The notes: generated from the letters alone by a model not told the origin. DNA of 13,631 bases from Bryobacteraceae bacterium (GCA_014379815.1 JACMLA010000795.1:1-13631), one strand, 5' to 3'. Positions 1-7,568 are shown, counted from the first letter of the stretch. Program-made: numbers and translations.

Positions 1-1753
1 GACCCTGCGTCATTCCAGCGTTGAACCCAAAAGTTCCCGCAGCGCGCGCTTCCCATACGTTGATCCGGAGCATGCGGCCCTCATATCCGGCTTTCACAGA
101 ATGCTTGTTAAGGATTTTACTAAGGTTGCCTGACAAGCCATAGTTATTAAATCCACTCTGCCGTTGGTCGCCGCCACCAAGTGAAGTCTGCCCTGATACG
201 TCGAATCTCGGAAACATCAACCGGTCGACCGCAAAATCCAGATCTCTTGGGAGTCCAAGGCTGGAAGGTACAAAATCAAGGCCCTGATTGTCGAACAGGA
301 AACGGTTTCGGGCGAACGAGAGGCGCAGGTTCAGGAGCGTTGTCGCATTGAGCGTATTGGTATAGTCGACCACCGCATTCCGACCGTAGTCGTTGTTATT
401 GATGCGGCCTTCCGCTATCCCTGTGTCCCCTGGAAACAACTGAGGCGGTCCATTAAAATACCGGCGATAGGAGAATCTGCCAAACAGGCGCTGCTTGTCG
501 TTGAGGTTGTAGTCAACCTTTATGTCGAAATTGTCTGTGTTGAAAGCATTGGAACCATTGGCGTAAAAGTTATTCTGACCGGTTCCCGGATCGCCCGGCT
601 GATTCGGGAGCGGAAAGAATTTAAGCACGTTTGCCGCTACAGGGTCTATGCGATTTGACGGTACTGAATTCCCCGGAAATGGATCCCGAATAGAACCGGA
701 TCCGGAAGGATTGGGCCTGGTGGTGGCAGGATCGTAGATAGTAATCAGCTGCGTCACGCTCGACCGTGTTTGAGAAAAATCTCCGATGCGCTGCAGAGCG
801 GTCGGCACAGTGGTCGTTCTCTCCAGAAAGCTGCGCTCCCTCAGTGCTTCGTAGGCCGCGAGGAAAAACAGCTTGTTGCGAATCACAGGACCGCTGAACT
901 GTCCCCCGAACTGATTGCGTTTGAAGCTGCCAAGCGGTACACCACGCTGATTGGCAAAGAAGCTGTTTGCATCGAGGACGGAGTTGCGAAGGAATTCAAA
1001 CGCGCTGCCGTGGAAGTCATTGCTACCAGACTTGTAGACCACGTTGAGGACCGCGGTCATGCTGCGCCCGAACTCCGCGTTGAAGTTCTGCGCCTGCAGT
1101 TTGAACTCAGCAACAGCATCGATGGGAGGGAAAACGGAAACTCCGGCAAAGCCGTTTACCGTTGGGAATGCTGCGCTCGAGCCATCGATCAGAACATCGA
1201 AAGTGCCGCCGCGTGAGCCGTTAACGCTAAAGCCTACTCCATTGTGCGCATTGCCGATGCCCCCGGTCACGCCCGGAGTCAGATTCACGAGGCTGTACAC
1301 GTTGCGGGTATTCAGAGGCAGTTCGAGAATCGCCTTGTTGTTGACCACCTTGCCAACCGAAGACGTTGTCGCCTCGACCACCGCGGCATCGGCGTTTACC
1401 GATATAGATTCACTTACCTCGCCCACCTGCAACACGACATCGACGCGCGCCTGCTGCTGAATCCGGAGCTGAATCCCGCTCTGATTCACTGTTTTGAATC
1501 CGTTTGCGGAAACGTCCAGATTGTAGCTGCCAGGCGGCAACAACGGAGCCGTGTAACCGCCTTCCTCGTTGCTGCTTACTTCCAGCCGGGTGTTGGTCCC
1601 CGTATTCGTGACGACCACCTTTGCTCCGGCTACTGTAGCGCCGGTGCTATCCGTAATCGTGCCTATGATGGTTCCGGTGGAGGTCTGCGCGATGGCATCT
1701 GCGACGCAGAAGAGCAGCAGAGGGAATGCGAGCGCGGCTGACTGTTTGCTCAT
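1..1753 (-). CDS. TonB-dependent receptor with carboxypeptidase-regulatory-like N-terminal domain (Oar-like), 3' end cut by window
   Basis: An open frame runs from an ATG at 1753-1751 down to position 1 without a stop, giving at least 584 residues. The C-terminal part of the barrel lies outside the window. Residues 1-22 form a signal peptide (hydrophobic FPLLLFCVADA, probable cleavage after AIA). Residues about 25-115 form a carboxypeptidase-regulatory (Cna-B-like) domain (GTITDSTGATVAGAKV, then GGYTAPLLPPGSYNL). A TonB plug follows from about 125, with the typical LPLNTRN at 145-151 and a VNGSRGG...LIDG stretch. Barrel strands then start, including the FHGSAFEFLRN segment usual in this family. 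Such outer-membrane receptors take up large or scarce substrates using TonB/ExbBD energy; the substrate cannot be read from the sequence. No clear Shine-Dalgarno sequence precedes the ATG. The gene lies 104 bases downstream of the MFS gene on the same strand and is a paralogue of the receptor at 3781-7038. Confidence 0.9.
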   Translation of the reverse strand, partial: MSKQSAALAFPLLLFCVADAIAQTSTGTIIGTITDSTGATVAGAKVVVTNTGTNTRLEVSSNEEGGYTAPLLPPGSYNLDVSANGFKTVNQSGIQLRIQQQARVDVVLQVGEVSESISVNADAAVVEATTSSVGKVVNNKAILELPLNTRNVYSLVNLTPGVTGGIGNAHNGVGFSVNGSRGGTFDVLIDGSSAAFPTVNGFAGVSVFPPIDAVAEFKLQAQNFNAEFGRSMTAVLNVVYKSGSNDFHGSAFEFLRNSVLDANSFFANQRGVPLGSFKRNQFGGQFSGPVIRNKLFFLAAYEALRERSFLERTTTVPTALQRIGDFSQTRSSVTQLITIYDPATTRPNPSGSGSIRDPFPGNSVPSNRIDPVAANVLKFFPLPNQPGDPGTGQNNFYANGSNAFNTDNFDIKVDYNLNDKQRLFGRFSYRRYFNGPPQLFPGDTGIAEGRINNNDYGRNAVVDYTNTLNATTLLNLRLSFARNRFLFDNQGLDFVPSSLGLPRDLDFAVDRLMFPRFDVSGQTSLGGGDQRQSGFNNYGLSGNLSKILNKHSVKAGYEGRMLRINVWEARAAGTFGFNAGMTQG

Positions 1754-1831
1754 AGTATTGCCGTGAGGGTAGCAATCCAGAGTTACGCAAGCTTTACAAT
1801 TCTGTTATGCAGCGGTGAAACCGGCTAGGAA

Positions 1832-1846
1832 CCCAAGCAACTTGGG
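1832..1846 (-). terminator. Small hairpin between MFS gene and receptor gene, possible weak terminator
   Basis: The sequence CCCAAG-TTG-CTTGGG forms a perfect 6-bp stem with a 3-base loop, 11 bases after the MFS stop codon. Only two T residues follow it on the minus strand, so intrinsic termination would be weak. It may instead be a processing or attenuation structure. The rest of the 1754-1857 gap shows no convincing promoter. Confidence 0.35.
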
Positions 1847-1857
1847 AACACACAAAA

Positions 1858-3102
1858 CTACGCTGCGGATCCACTCGCTTGTTGCCGGCTCGCAGCGCGC
1901 AGTTTCTCCCTGCCGGCATACCCCGGCATCAGCAGCATCAGCGCCGCTGCACACACCGTCAACACCCCCAGCACCGTGAGAACTGTTGCGTAGGAGCGCG
2001 TCATATCAAAGGCGCGACCCATAAGAATTGGTCCGATTGCTCCGGCAATTGCGTAAGCAGTCCACGTGAATCCATACAACGTCGCAAACGACTTCAATCC
2101 GAAATATCTGGAAATCAGGTACGGAGTTACATCGGCCTCCCCTCCGAGTCCGACTCCAATCAGTGCTGCGGCAACAAAGCCCTGCCAGGCCGACTGGGCA
2201 GAGGAGAGGAGAAATACACCAGCAGCAGCAAGCAGCAGAAGGACCAGAGAAACGTAAGGACCATGGAAACGGTCCAGCAGCCACCCCGTGCCAAGTCGTC
2301 CTGCGAGACTCGCTGCTCCAAGCACGGCGATTGCCGCGGCCGCACTGCCCGACGCGACACCGCGATCACTGAGAAGAGCCGGCATATGAGTGATCGCGCT
2401 ATTCTGTCCTAGCGAAACGAGGAACAGTGACCCTACGATAAGCCAGAAAGCTCGGGATCGCAGCCCCTCCCAAACACTCGCCTCCACGCCGCGTGTGGCA
2501 TCGGAGTTTCGGCTGTCAGGCTGTTCACGAATCAGCAGAGCGACAACCGGAAGCCCGAAGGCGAGTACCCCCGCTCCGAGAAAAATGTATGCGCTCCTCC
2601 AGCCCACGGTTCGGATCAGACTCTGCGCAACACCTGGAAGCACAATCGCGCCAATAGCGCCTCCAGTCATCAACGTGGCAAAGGCTAAGCCGCGCCGCTG
2701 ATCGAACCAGGTGGACACCGCACGGGAATAGGCCATCTGTGCTGTCCCGTTCGCAACGATGCCAATCATGAGGAATACACCGTACATGTGCCACACGTTC
2801 GGAGTGAGGTAGCCCAGCGAGGCGAAGCTAAGTCCGAATATAGAAAGACAGGGCAGAATGACTTTGCGGGGGCCGTAGCGATCGAGAAGCACACCGAGGA
2901 ATGGCGAGCATACCGCCACGCTCATCGCGGCAACTGCAAAGGCTAGCGAAACGGCCTCGCGGGACCAGCCGAACGTCTCGGTCAACGGTTTGAGAAAAAC
3001 ACCAAAGGTGTAAACAACAACAGAAGAGAAGCTGACGAAGACGCCGAAAGCAGCCGCAGCCGCCACACGCCAGCCGGGATACCGGAGTTGGTTCTCGGTC
3101 AC
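1858..3102 (-). CDS. MFS transporter, monocarboxylate / oxalate-formate antiporter-like
   Basis: This 414-residue protein is a twelve-helix major facilitator permease of the inner membrane. MFS motif A is clear in the loop after helix 2 (G70-V-L-L-D74-R75-Y-G77-P-R79-K80), and a degenerate copy (GWLLDRFHGP) occurs in the second half, as expected from the internal duplication of the family. The N-terminal half (YTFGVFLKPL...FGWSREAVS) resembles the monocarboxylate/OFA branch, suggesting a small organic anion as substrate, but the substrate cannot be fixed. The start is a GTG at 3102-3100. An in-frame TAG, the stop of the upstream gene, lies two codons before it, so no longer form is possible. 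Only a weak AAAG precedes the start, and the 3-base spacing to the upstream selenoprotein gene suggests translational coupling. The stop is TAG. Confidence 0.88.
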   Translation of the reverse strand: MTENQLRYPGWRVAAAAAFGVFVSFSSVVVYTFGVFLKPLTETFGWSREAVSLAFAVAAMSVAVCSPFLGVLLDRYGPRKVILPCLSIFGLSFASLGYLTPNVWHMYGVFLMIGIVANGTAQMAYSRAVSTWFDQRRGLAFATLMTGGAIGAIVLPGVAQSLIRTVGWRSAYIFLGAGVLAFGLPVVALLIREQPDSRNSDATRGVEASVWEGLRSRAFWLIVGSLFLVSLGQNSAITHMPALLSDRGVASGSAAAAIAVLGAASLAGRLGTGWLLDRFHGPYVSLVLLLLAAAGVFLLSSAQSAWQGFVAAALIGVGLGGEADVTPYLISRYFGLKSFATLYGFTWTAYAIAGAIGPILMGRAFDMTRSYATVLTVLGVLTVCAAALMLLMPGYAGREKLRAASRQQASGSAA

Positions 3103-3105
3103 GAT

Positions 3106-3762
3106 CTACTTTCGAACATAGCCTGTATTCGCGGACCTCGTGCCACCAAGACGGTGGGCTTCTTCAGAAAGCGCGTGCACACCGGTGGCATCGATCCAGC
3201 GGTTATAGAAATTGAACAGTGCGCATACCGTAACGGCATAGTAGATGGCCTCATCGTCCCAGCCCGCCGAACGTACCGCTTCCATGTCGGCAGCCTGAAT
3301 CGTCCATGATGAGCTGTTTACCTTCTCAATTAACCGGAACATCACCTTATCTTTCTCACTGAGCGGAGAAACTTCGAAGTCGGTGAGCACCGCCTCCACC
3401 AGACCCACGCCCGAAAACTCTTCAGTGCCACTTGCTTCCCGCTCCAGTAAAACAGCCGCGACCGCGGCATGAGACTTGGTTCAAAACGGACATTGGTTTC
3501 GCGATGAGGTATACGCTGCAATCAGCTCGCGAAAGCCCGGAGTCAGTGGACCAGGTTCACGGAGTATTTGCTGCGTGAATTGGGATAAGTGGGACGTTAT
3601 GTCAGGCTTGAACGCAAACAGATGCCAGATTTGCGGATACTCAGATCCCGCACTTTGCATCGTTCGAATAAAGTCCGTGTAGGGTGATGGCTTGGCCCCA
3701 TTTTCTACTCCGGGCAAAAACATAGGAGCCATCGGACTTCTCGGTTGACTGATATCGCTCAT
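3106..3762 (-). CDS. AhpD-like / carboxymuconolactone decarboxylase-family peroxidase-related selenoprotein (in-frame UGA = Sec94)
   Basis: One continuous frame from ATG 3762-3760 to TAG 3108-3106 encodes 218 residues if the TGA at 3483-3481 is read as selenocysteine. A normal gene caller would split it into a 93-aa piece ending NQCPF and a 100-aa piece starting at a GTG (3408). The residues between them (TKSHAAVAAVLL...) continue the fold without a frame change. The active-site pattern is E79-x11-C91-x2-U94-x3-H98. This matches the AhpD catalytic set (Glu118, Cys130, Cys133, His137 in Mycobacterium tuberculosis AhpD), with Sec at the peroxide-reactive cysteine. The C-terminal half (AGWDDEAI...ALFNFYNRW) is typical of peroxidase-related CMD proteins. 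A SECIS-like hairpin follows the UGA. The likely role is reduction of peroxides or of a related substrate through a selenenylsulfide CxxU centre in the cytoplasm. GGAGA lies 9 bases before the ATG. The gene follows the receptor stop by 18 bases and precedes the MFS gene by 3. The alternative is a Cys-to-stop nonsense mutation. Confidence 0.85.
3444..3483 (-). promoter_or_regulatory. Bacterial SECIS-like element directing UGA recoding
   Basis: Numbering the U of the UGA as 1 (position 3483), bases 16-20 (GCCGC) pair perfectly with 25-29 (GCGGC) around an apical loop GGUC at 21-24 (3463-3460). A bulged U15 is flanked by a C13-G31, A14-U30 extension. A lower stem, CC(A)AGU with ACUGG (5-10 with 36-40), closes the structure with one bulged A. 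The loop starts 17 bases after the UGA and its first two bases are G, both within the known rules for bacterial SECIS elements. E. coli fdhF has the same GGUC loop at 22-25 and a bulged U17. SelB should bind this element on the mRNA. Confidence 0.75.
3481..3483 (-). other. Recoded UGA (selenocysteine) codon
   Basis: This TGA takes the second position of a CPF-x redox motif, where AhpD-family proteins carry a cysteine. TGA is also used here as an ordinary stop (end of the receptor gene at 3783-3781), so any recoding must depend on context, as expected with a SECIS element. Confidence 0.8.
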
Positions 3763-3780
3763 TCGAAGTGGTCTCCGCGA

Positions 3781-6700
3781 TCAGAACATCAATTTCAATC
3801 CAAACTGAACCAGACGGGGCGGTGCCGCTGTAAATATCCTTCCAAAGCTGGAGGAATTCAAGTCTGCCACGGGCAAGCCGAAATTGGCATGATTGGCAAC
3901 ATTGAAAGCTTCCGCGCGAAACTGCACTCCAGTGCGCTCGGAGATCCGAAAAGTCCGGTTGATCGACACGTCGACGTTGGTCAGCGAAGGTCCGCGTGCG
4001 ATGTTCCTGCCGGCGTTTCCGAACTGACCTGCTTCCGTCTGAGGATTCAGTCGCCGGAATGCCGAGCGGCTGATCCATTCGTCAACCGTGCGAGGACCGC
4101 TGTTAGGGTCTGCGATGGCATCCGGCCGGCTTGCTGCAAATCCGGAGATGGGTGGACTGTTGGCCTGCAACGCTACGTTTGTCGAATCCGACACCGTGAA
4201 CGGCGACGCCGAGTTGTGCGTTGCGATTGCGTTTACCTGCCACCCGTCCAGAATCGCCCCGAGTACCCGCCCACTGTTTCGCGCCCGGATCTGATAACTG
4301 CTGCTGGCGACAAACCGATGGCGGGCGTCGAACAACGAGGGTCCGTGCTCCGCCGCCAAATTGAACGGATTTTGCGCAAGGTCATTTTCACCTGACAGTG
4401 GCTTCGCTGCAGCGCCGGATAAGTTCATCGCCGACAAATAATCGAGTGTCTTTGAATACCAGTACGAGACGTTGAAGTAGAGACCGCCCGCGTAACGGCG
4501 CGAAAGGCTAACCTGACCCGCATGGTAGGTCGAGTTCGTGATGTTAGCCAGCATCGCAATCGTCGAGAAGTCGCAGGCCGCGCCTCCCGGCGGGCAGTTC
4601 GCATAGAGACGGCGCCGGTCGGCATTCTGTGCGTTCGCCCCCGGCCCGAAAACTGCAGGGTTAGCTTCCACGTTGCGGGGCAGATGCGTGCCTTTCGTTC
4701 CCACGTAACGAGCTTCGAAAAGATACTGACTCCAGAACCCGCGCTGGATACTGAAATTCCAATTCTGCGAGTAAGGCGGTTTGGCTGTCGCGTCGATTGC
4801 GAAGACGGTCGAAGGCCGCACGAAGGTTCCGGGTACGGGCTGGATCTGGCCTGAGTAGGGACTGGAAAAATTCAGACCAGCCCCGCTGTACTGGTTAAAC
4901 TGCGTCCACGGAAGAGAGCTTACCGGACCTTGCGATGCCGTACCCGAACCGTTTTGAAACTGGTCGTAGTACATTCCGTACGCGGCCCGGATCGACCATT
5001 GGCCTCTGCCCGACGGATCCCATGCGAATCCAACACGCGGCATCCAGGCATCGAAGCTCTGCGCGATTCCACGCCCGATACCGGGATCACCGGGAAACAG
5101 TAATCCGCGGGGAGCTTCCGGTCGCACCTGCGATTGCACCCCGGGCACAAAGGCATTCAGGCGATCGCGAATCTCGAAAATGGGGTTGATCCGTTCGTAT
5201 CGCAGCCCGTAATTCAGAGTCAGTTTGCGGCTGATGCGCCATTCGTCCTGCACGAAAGCTGCCGCGTTCCAGATACGTAGGCCGCGTCCAAAATCACCCA
5301 ATCCCTGATAGAAAGTGACGGGGGCTCCCAGCAGCAGGTTGGCAACTGCATCGTTCGTCGGAAAAGTCGATGCAAAGACAAAGAAAGCGTTTGGCGCAAT
5401 AGCCTGAAACATGTTGATTTGCGTTCGCAAAAACATGCCACCCGCCTTCACTGAGTGCGCGCCCCCTGCCCAGGAAACGTTGTCCTGCAATTCATAACTG
5501 GTCTGAGCCGAGTCGCGAGGTCCCGTGATCGCTCCGCCAATCGGCGAATATCCGCTGATATTGAAGAACGGTGGACCCTGCCCGAGAGCTGAAGCCGACT
5601 CGTAATCGAATCCCAAAGCCCTGGGTGGCGTCTGATTCAATCTGCGGTCGAATTCGAAGGAGTAACGAAAGAAGGTCAGGCGTGCCGAATTGTTGACTGC
5701 TGGGCCAAAGACCCGATTATTGGAAATCACGGCGCTGTGAGTCGTAACGTTGTTGCGTGTTGGAAAACCAGGTACTTCGGACCCGCGGACCGAGACCGGA
5801 TTCAAATCCTCTCCGCCCGAAAAGGAATAGCGCGTAAACCACTGGTCGGTCTCCGAGCGGTTGAAGTCGACACGACCTCCCGTCTGGTCGAAGTCATTTG
5901 CGGTGACTACTGTCGATCGAAAGATGGTCGGGGAGACATTGCCCGCCGGATACAGTCTCAGAACGTTGCGTGCCACTGGATTGATCGCAGATTCCGGTAG
6001 ACGACTGCCCGGAAAAGCTGTGCCTCCAGCTGCCAGGTTCAGCAAAGGACGTCCGATGCTGGAGAAGTCGCCTGATTTCTGCTGTTCGCTTGGAACCGTA
6101 GCGGTATTGGTGAAGCCCTGGCGATTCCGAAACCCCTCGTAGTATCCAAACAGGAACAGCTTGTCCTTCTTAACAGGGCCGCCAAGCACGCCACCGAACT
6201 GATTCTGCTTCAGTGGCTCGACTTGCGACGAAAAGAAGTTGCGCGCGTCGAGCTTATCGTTCCGGATAAATTCGTACAGGGTGCCGTGTAGTTTATTGGT
6301 CCCAGTTCGCGTGATCACCGTCGTCGTTGCTCCGCTTGTTCCCCCATACTCCGCCGGAGCCAGCAAAGTCAGAATCCGAAATTCTGCAATTGCATCGACA
6401 GGAATTTTGAGTGCATACCCTCCATCCATACGATTCACGTTTTGCGCGCCGTCCAGCAGGTAGAGATTCGATTCCGGACGCATACCGTTGACCGCGTAAG
6501 CCTGCCCTTGCCTAAGCGATCCACCTGCTGTGGCTACGCCGGAGGTAAGCGGAGCCACCCCTGTTTGCAGCAATCCAAGTTGGGTAAAGTTGCGCCCGTT
6601 TAGGGGAAGATCGACAATCTCGCGACCGGTCACCGTCTTGCCGAGAGTATTCGTGGAATGATCCACCAGAGGAGCTTCCGCAGTGACCGTCACCAGTTCC

Positions 6701-7038
6701 CTGACGCTGGCCAGATCCAGCGCAATCTCCAGGCGTACCGTCTGACTGACACTGATCCGCACGGGCGCTTGCAGGTACCGCGAAAAGCCCACTGCTGCGG
6801 CTACAACTTCATAGTTCCCCGCTGGCAAGGCGGCGAACCGAAAGTAACCTGCGGAGTTCGAGTCCGTTACTTTGGTGAGTCCCGTCTCGATGTTGCGTGA
6901 CTCAACACGGGCACCTGATACTGATCGTGCGGTCGAATCGGCGATCTGCCCCTCGAGAGTACCTGTAGGATCCTGCGCGTAAACGTGCTGGGCACTTGAG
7001 AGGCACAGAACAATTAGGACAACTCTGGAAGGGCTCAT
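3781..7038 (-). CDS. TonB-dependent receptor with carboxypeptidase-regulatory-like N-terminal domain (Oar-like), complete
   Basis: This is a 1085-residue outer-membrane receptor. A signal peptide covers residues 1-21 (VVLIVLCLSSA, probable cleavage VYA-QDP). A carboxypeptidase-regulatory (Cna-B-like) domain spans about 26-108 (GQIADSTARSVSGARV; GYFRFAALPAGNYEVVA). The plug begins near 125, with LPLNGRN at 144-150 followed by AVNGMRPESNLYLLDG. The rest is a long beta-barrel with many Tyr/Phe-rich strands (AFVQDEWRISRKLTLNYGLRYE) ending in a terminal aromatic, LKLMF, as outer-membrane barrels do. Length and order are those of the large Oar-like receptors expanded in acidobacteria. The substrate is unknown, and no obvious TonB box was found. 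The ATG at 7038-7036 has no good Shine-Dalgarno sequence. The stop TGA is 18 bases before the selenoprotein start, so the two are probably cotranscribed and import by this receptor may feed the enzyme and the permease. Confidence 0.92.
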   Translation of the reverse strand: MSPSRVVLIVLCLSSAQHVYAQDPTGTLEGQIADSTARSVSGARVESRNIETGLTKVTDSNSAGYFRFAALPAGNYEVVAAAVGFSRYLQAPVRISVSQTVRLEIALDLASVRELVTVTAEAPLVDHSTNTLGKTVTGREIVDLPLNGRNFTQLGLLQTGVAPLTSGVATAGGSLRQGQAYAVNGMRPESNLYLLDGAQNVNRMDGGYALKIPVDAIAEFRILTLLAPAEYGGTSGATTTVITRTGTNKLHGTLYEFIRNDKLDARNFFSSQVEPLKQNQFGGVLGGPVKKDKLFLFGYYEGFRNRQGFTNTATVPSEQQKSGDFSSIGRPLLNLAAGGTAFPGSRLPESAINPVARNVLRLYPAGNVSPTIFRSTVVTANDFDQTGGRVDFNRSETDQWFTRYSFSGGEDLNPVSVRGSEVPGFPTRNNVTTHSAVISNNRVFGPAVNNSARLTFFRYSFEFDRRLNQTPPRALGFDYESASALGQGPPFFNISGYSPIGGAITGPRDSAQTSYELQDNVSWAGGAHSVKAGGMFLRTQINMFQAIAPNAFFVFASTFPTNDAVANLLLGAPVTFYQGLGDFGRGLRIWNAAAFVQDEWRISRKLTLNYGLRYERINPIFEIRDRLNAFVPGVQSQVRPEAPRGLLFPGDPGIGRGIAQSFDAWMPRVGFAWDPSGRGQWSIRAAYGMYYDQFQNGSGTASQGPVSSLPWTQFNQYSGAGLNFSSPYSGQIQPVPGTFVRPSTVFAIDATAKPPYSQNWNFSIQRGFWSQYLFEARYVGTKGTHLPRNVEANPAVFGPGANAQNADRRRLYANCPPGGAACDFSTIAMLANITNSTYHAGQVSLSRRYAGGLYFNVSYWYSKTLDYLSAMNLSGAAAKPLSGENDLAQNPFNLAAEHGPSLFDARHRFVASSSYQIRARNSGRVLGAILDGWQVNAIATHNSASPFTVSDSTNVALQANSPPISGFAASRPDAIADPNSGPRTVDEWISRSAFRRLNPQTEAGQFGNAGRNIARGPSLTNVDVSINRTFRISERTGVQFRAEAFNVANHANFGLPVADLNSSSFGRIFTAAPPRLVQFGLKLMF

Positions 7039-7181
7039 AAGTAGTTGTTGCGGTCCAGCGGAATTGCTCTGGGCTGCACGCCAGGTTATCCCGAAACAAG
7101 GCCTAATTCAATAGCGCTTAACAATTAGTGGCTTTTTACTACCAGTGACTAATGAGGGTGGGTTCGAAGAATCTAAGGTGG
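7039..7181 (-). other. Upstream region of the receptor operon, AT-rich, probable promoter area
   Basis: This is the leader of the receptor-selenoprotein-MFS unit. It has an AT-rich stretch near 7100-7145 on an otherwise GC-rich background. Weak sigma70-like hexamers can be drawn (TTGAAT followed about 15 bases later by GATAAC, near 7112-7086), but neither spacing nor match is good enough for a firm call. An imperfect inverted repeat (ATTAGT...ACTAAT) spans 7124-7152. No coding sequence is supported here. Confidence 0.3.
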
Positions 7182-7217
7182 GTCGCCGCAGCGGTCATGA
7201 CTCCCAACCGCTGCGAC
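7182..7217 (-). terminator. Hairpin after the small-protein gene, possible terminator
   Basis: Nine bases CGCAGCGGT at 7187-7195 pair perfectly with ACCGCTGCG at 7207-7215 around an 11-base loop. The stem could be extended with a three-base bulge (GTCG / CGAC). It begins 11 bases after the small-protein TAG on the minus strand. No T-run follows, so a classical intrinsic terminator is uncertain. Confidence 0.4.
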
Positions 7218-7228
7218 GAATCTGCGGA

Positions 7229-7537
7229 CTACCAGCGGCGGTCGCGATCGCGCAATTGTCGGGAAGTCCGCCGGTCCAGCTGGTTTTCCCTTCGCTCCAA
7301 TTCGCAGCGCTCCCGGTAGCTGAGTCCACCGCCATCGCGGCGGTCACGCCAGTACTGGCGGTTCAGCGCCTCCCGCTGCCTTTCGAGTCGGGATGCCTCC
7401 CGCGGCGTCAACCGGCCCGTTCGCTCGCCGTTATAGATGCGCCTTTGATCATCCCACTGCCCACGTCGGAAAGACTCAGCTGAGAGCGAGCCAATCAAAA
7501 ACGTGCCACAAAGTACTGCGGTCATTAGAGTTTTCAT
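7229..7537 (-). CDS. Small secreted arginine-rich protein with two helical repeats, function unknown
   Basis: This is a 102-residue protein that I do not recognise as a named family. Residues 1-20 are a clear signal peptide (MKTLMTAVLCGTFLIGSLSA, cleavage before ESF). Cys10 does not sit in a lipobox. The mature part is strongly charged and basic, with Arg the dominant residue and many Glu. It contains two similar segments, GRLTPREASRLERQREALNR (41-60) and GLSYRERCELERRENQLDRR (71-90), sharing L-[TS]-x-R-E...LER...L-x-R. These probably form two amphipathic helices or a helical hairpin in the periplasm. The start is well supported by a strong ribosome binding site. It stands alone between the sensor kinase and the receptor operon, with about 100 and 190 bases on either side, so it may be separately transcribed. 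Related small periplasmic proteins with a G-x-L-T-x-x-E signature occur in other bacteria, without known function. Confidence 0.75.
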   Translation of the reverse strand: MKTLMTAVLCGTFLIGSLSAESFRRGQWDDQRRIYNGERTGRLTPREASRLERQREALNRQYWRDRRDGGGLSYRERCELERRENQLDRRTSRQLRDRDRRW

Positions 7538-7545
7538 CGGACGAA

Positions 7546-7550
7546 CCTCC
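7546..7550 (-). promoter_or_regulatory. Strong Shine-Dalgarno (GGAGG) of the small secreted protein gene
   Basis: AAAAGGAGGT on the minus strand places GGAGG eight bases before the ATG at 7537-7535. It is the best ribosome binding site in the window; the large genes around it have weak or none. This fixes the start and suggests high expression. Confidence 0.8.
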
Positions 7551-7568
7551 TTTTAAGTGATCGTCGAC

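Noticed and set aside
770..1741. Plus-strand open frames in 770-1741
   Set aside because: They lie antisense to the TonB receptor, whose minus-strand frame has signal peptide, regulatory and plug domains. The plus-strand products show no recognisable domain.
3106..3408. Separate small gene starting at GTG 3408
   Set aside because: It would begin in the middle of a conserved fold with no ribosome binding site, and its frame extends upstream to the TGA with matching family sequence.
3409..3480. Frameshift as the cause of the split AhpD-like gene
   Set aside because: Both halves are in the same phase (3762 to 3106 is 219 whole codons), and the sequence between them encodes the expected TKSHAAV segment. 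Only the TGA interrupts it.
3745..4395. 216-aa plus-strand open frame
   Set aside because: It is antisense to the C-terminal barrel of the 1085-aa receptor and has a low-complexity, Arg/Cys-rich composition typical of shadow frames in GC-rich DNA.
7086..7112. Sigma70 promoter for the receptor operon
   Set aside because: The hexamers TTGAAT and GATAAC are poor matches with short spacing, so I mention them only in the intergenic description.
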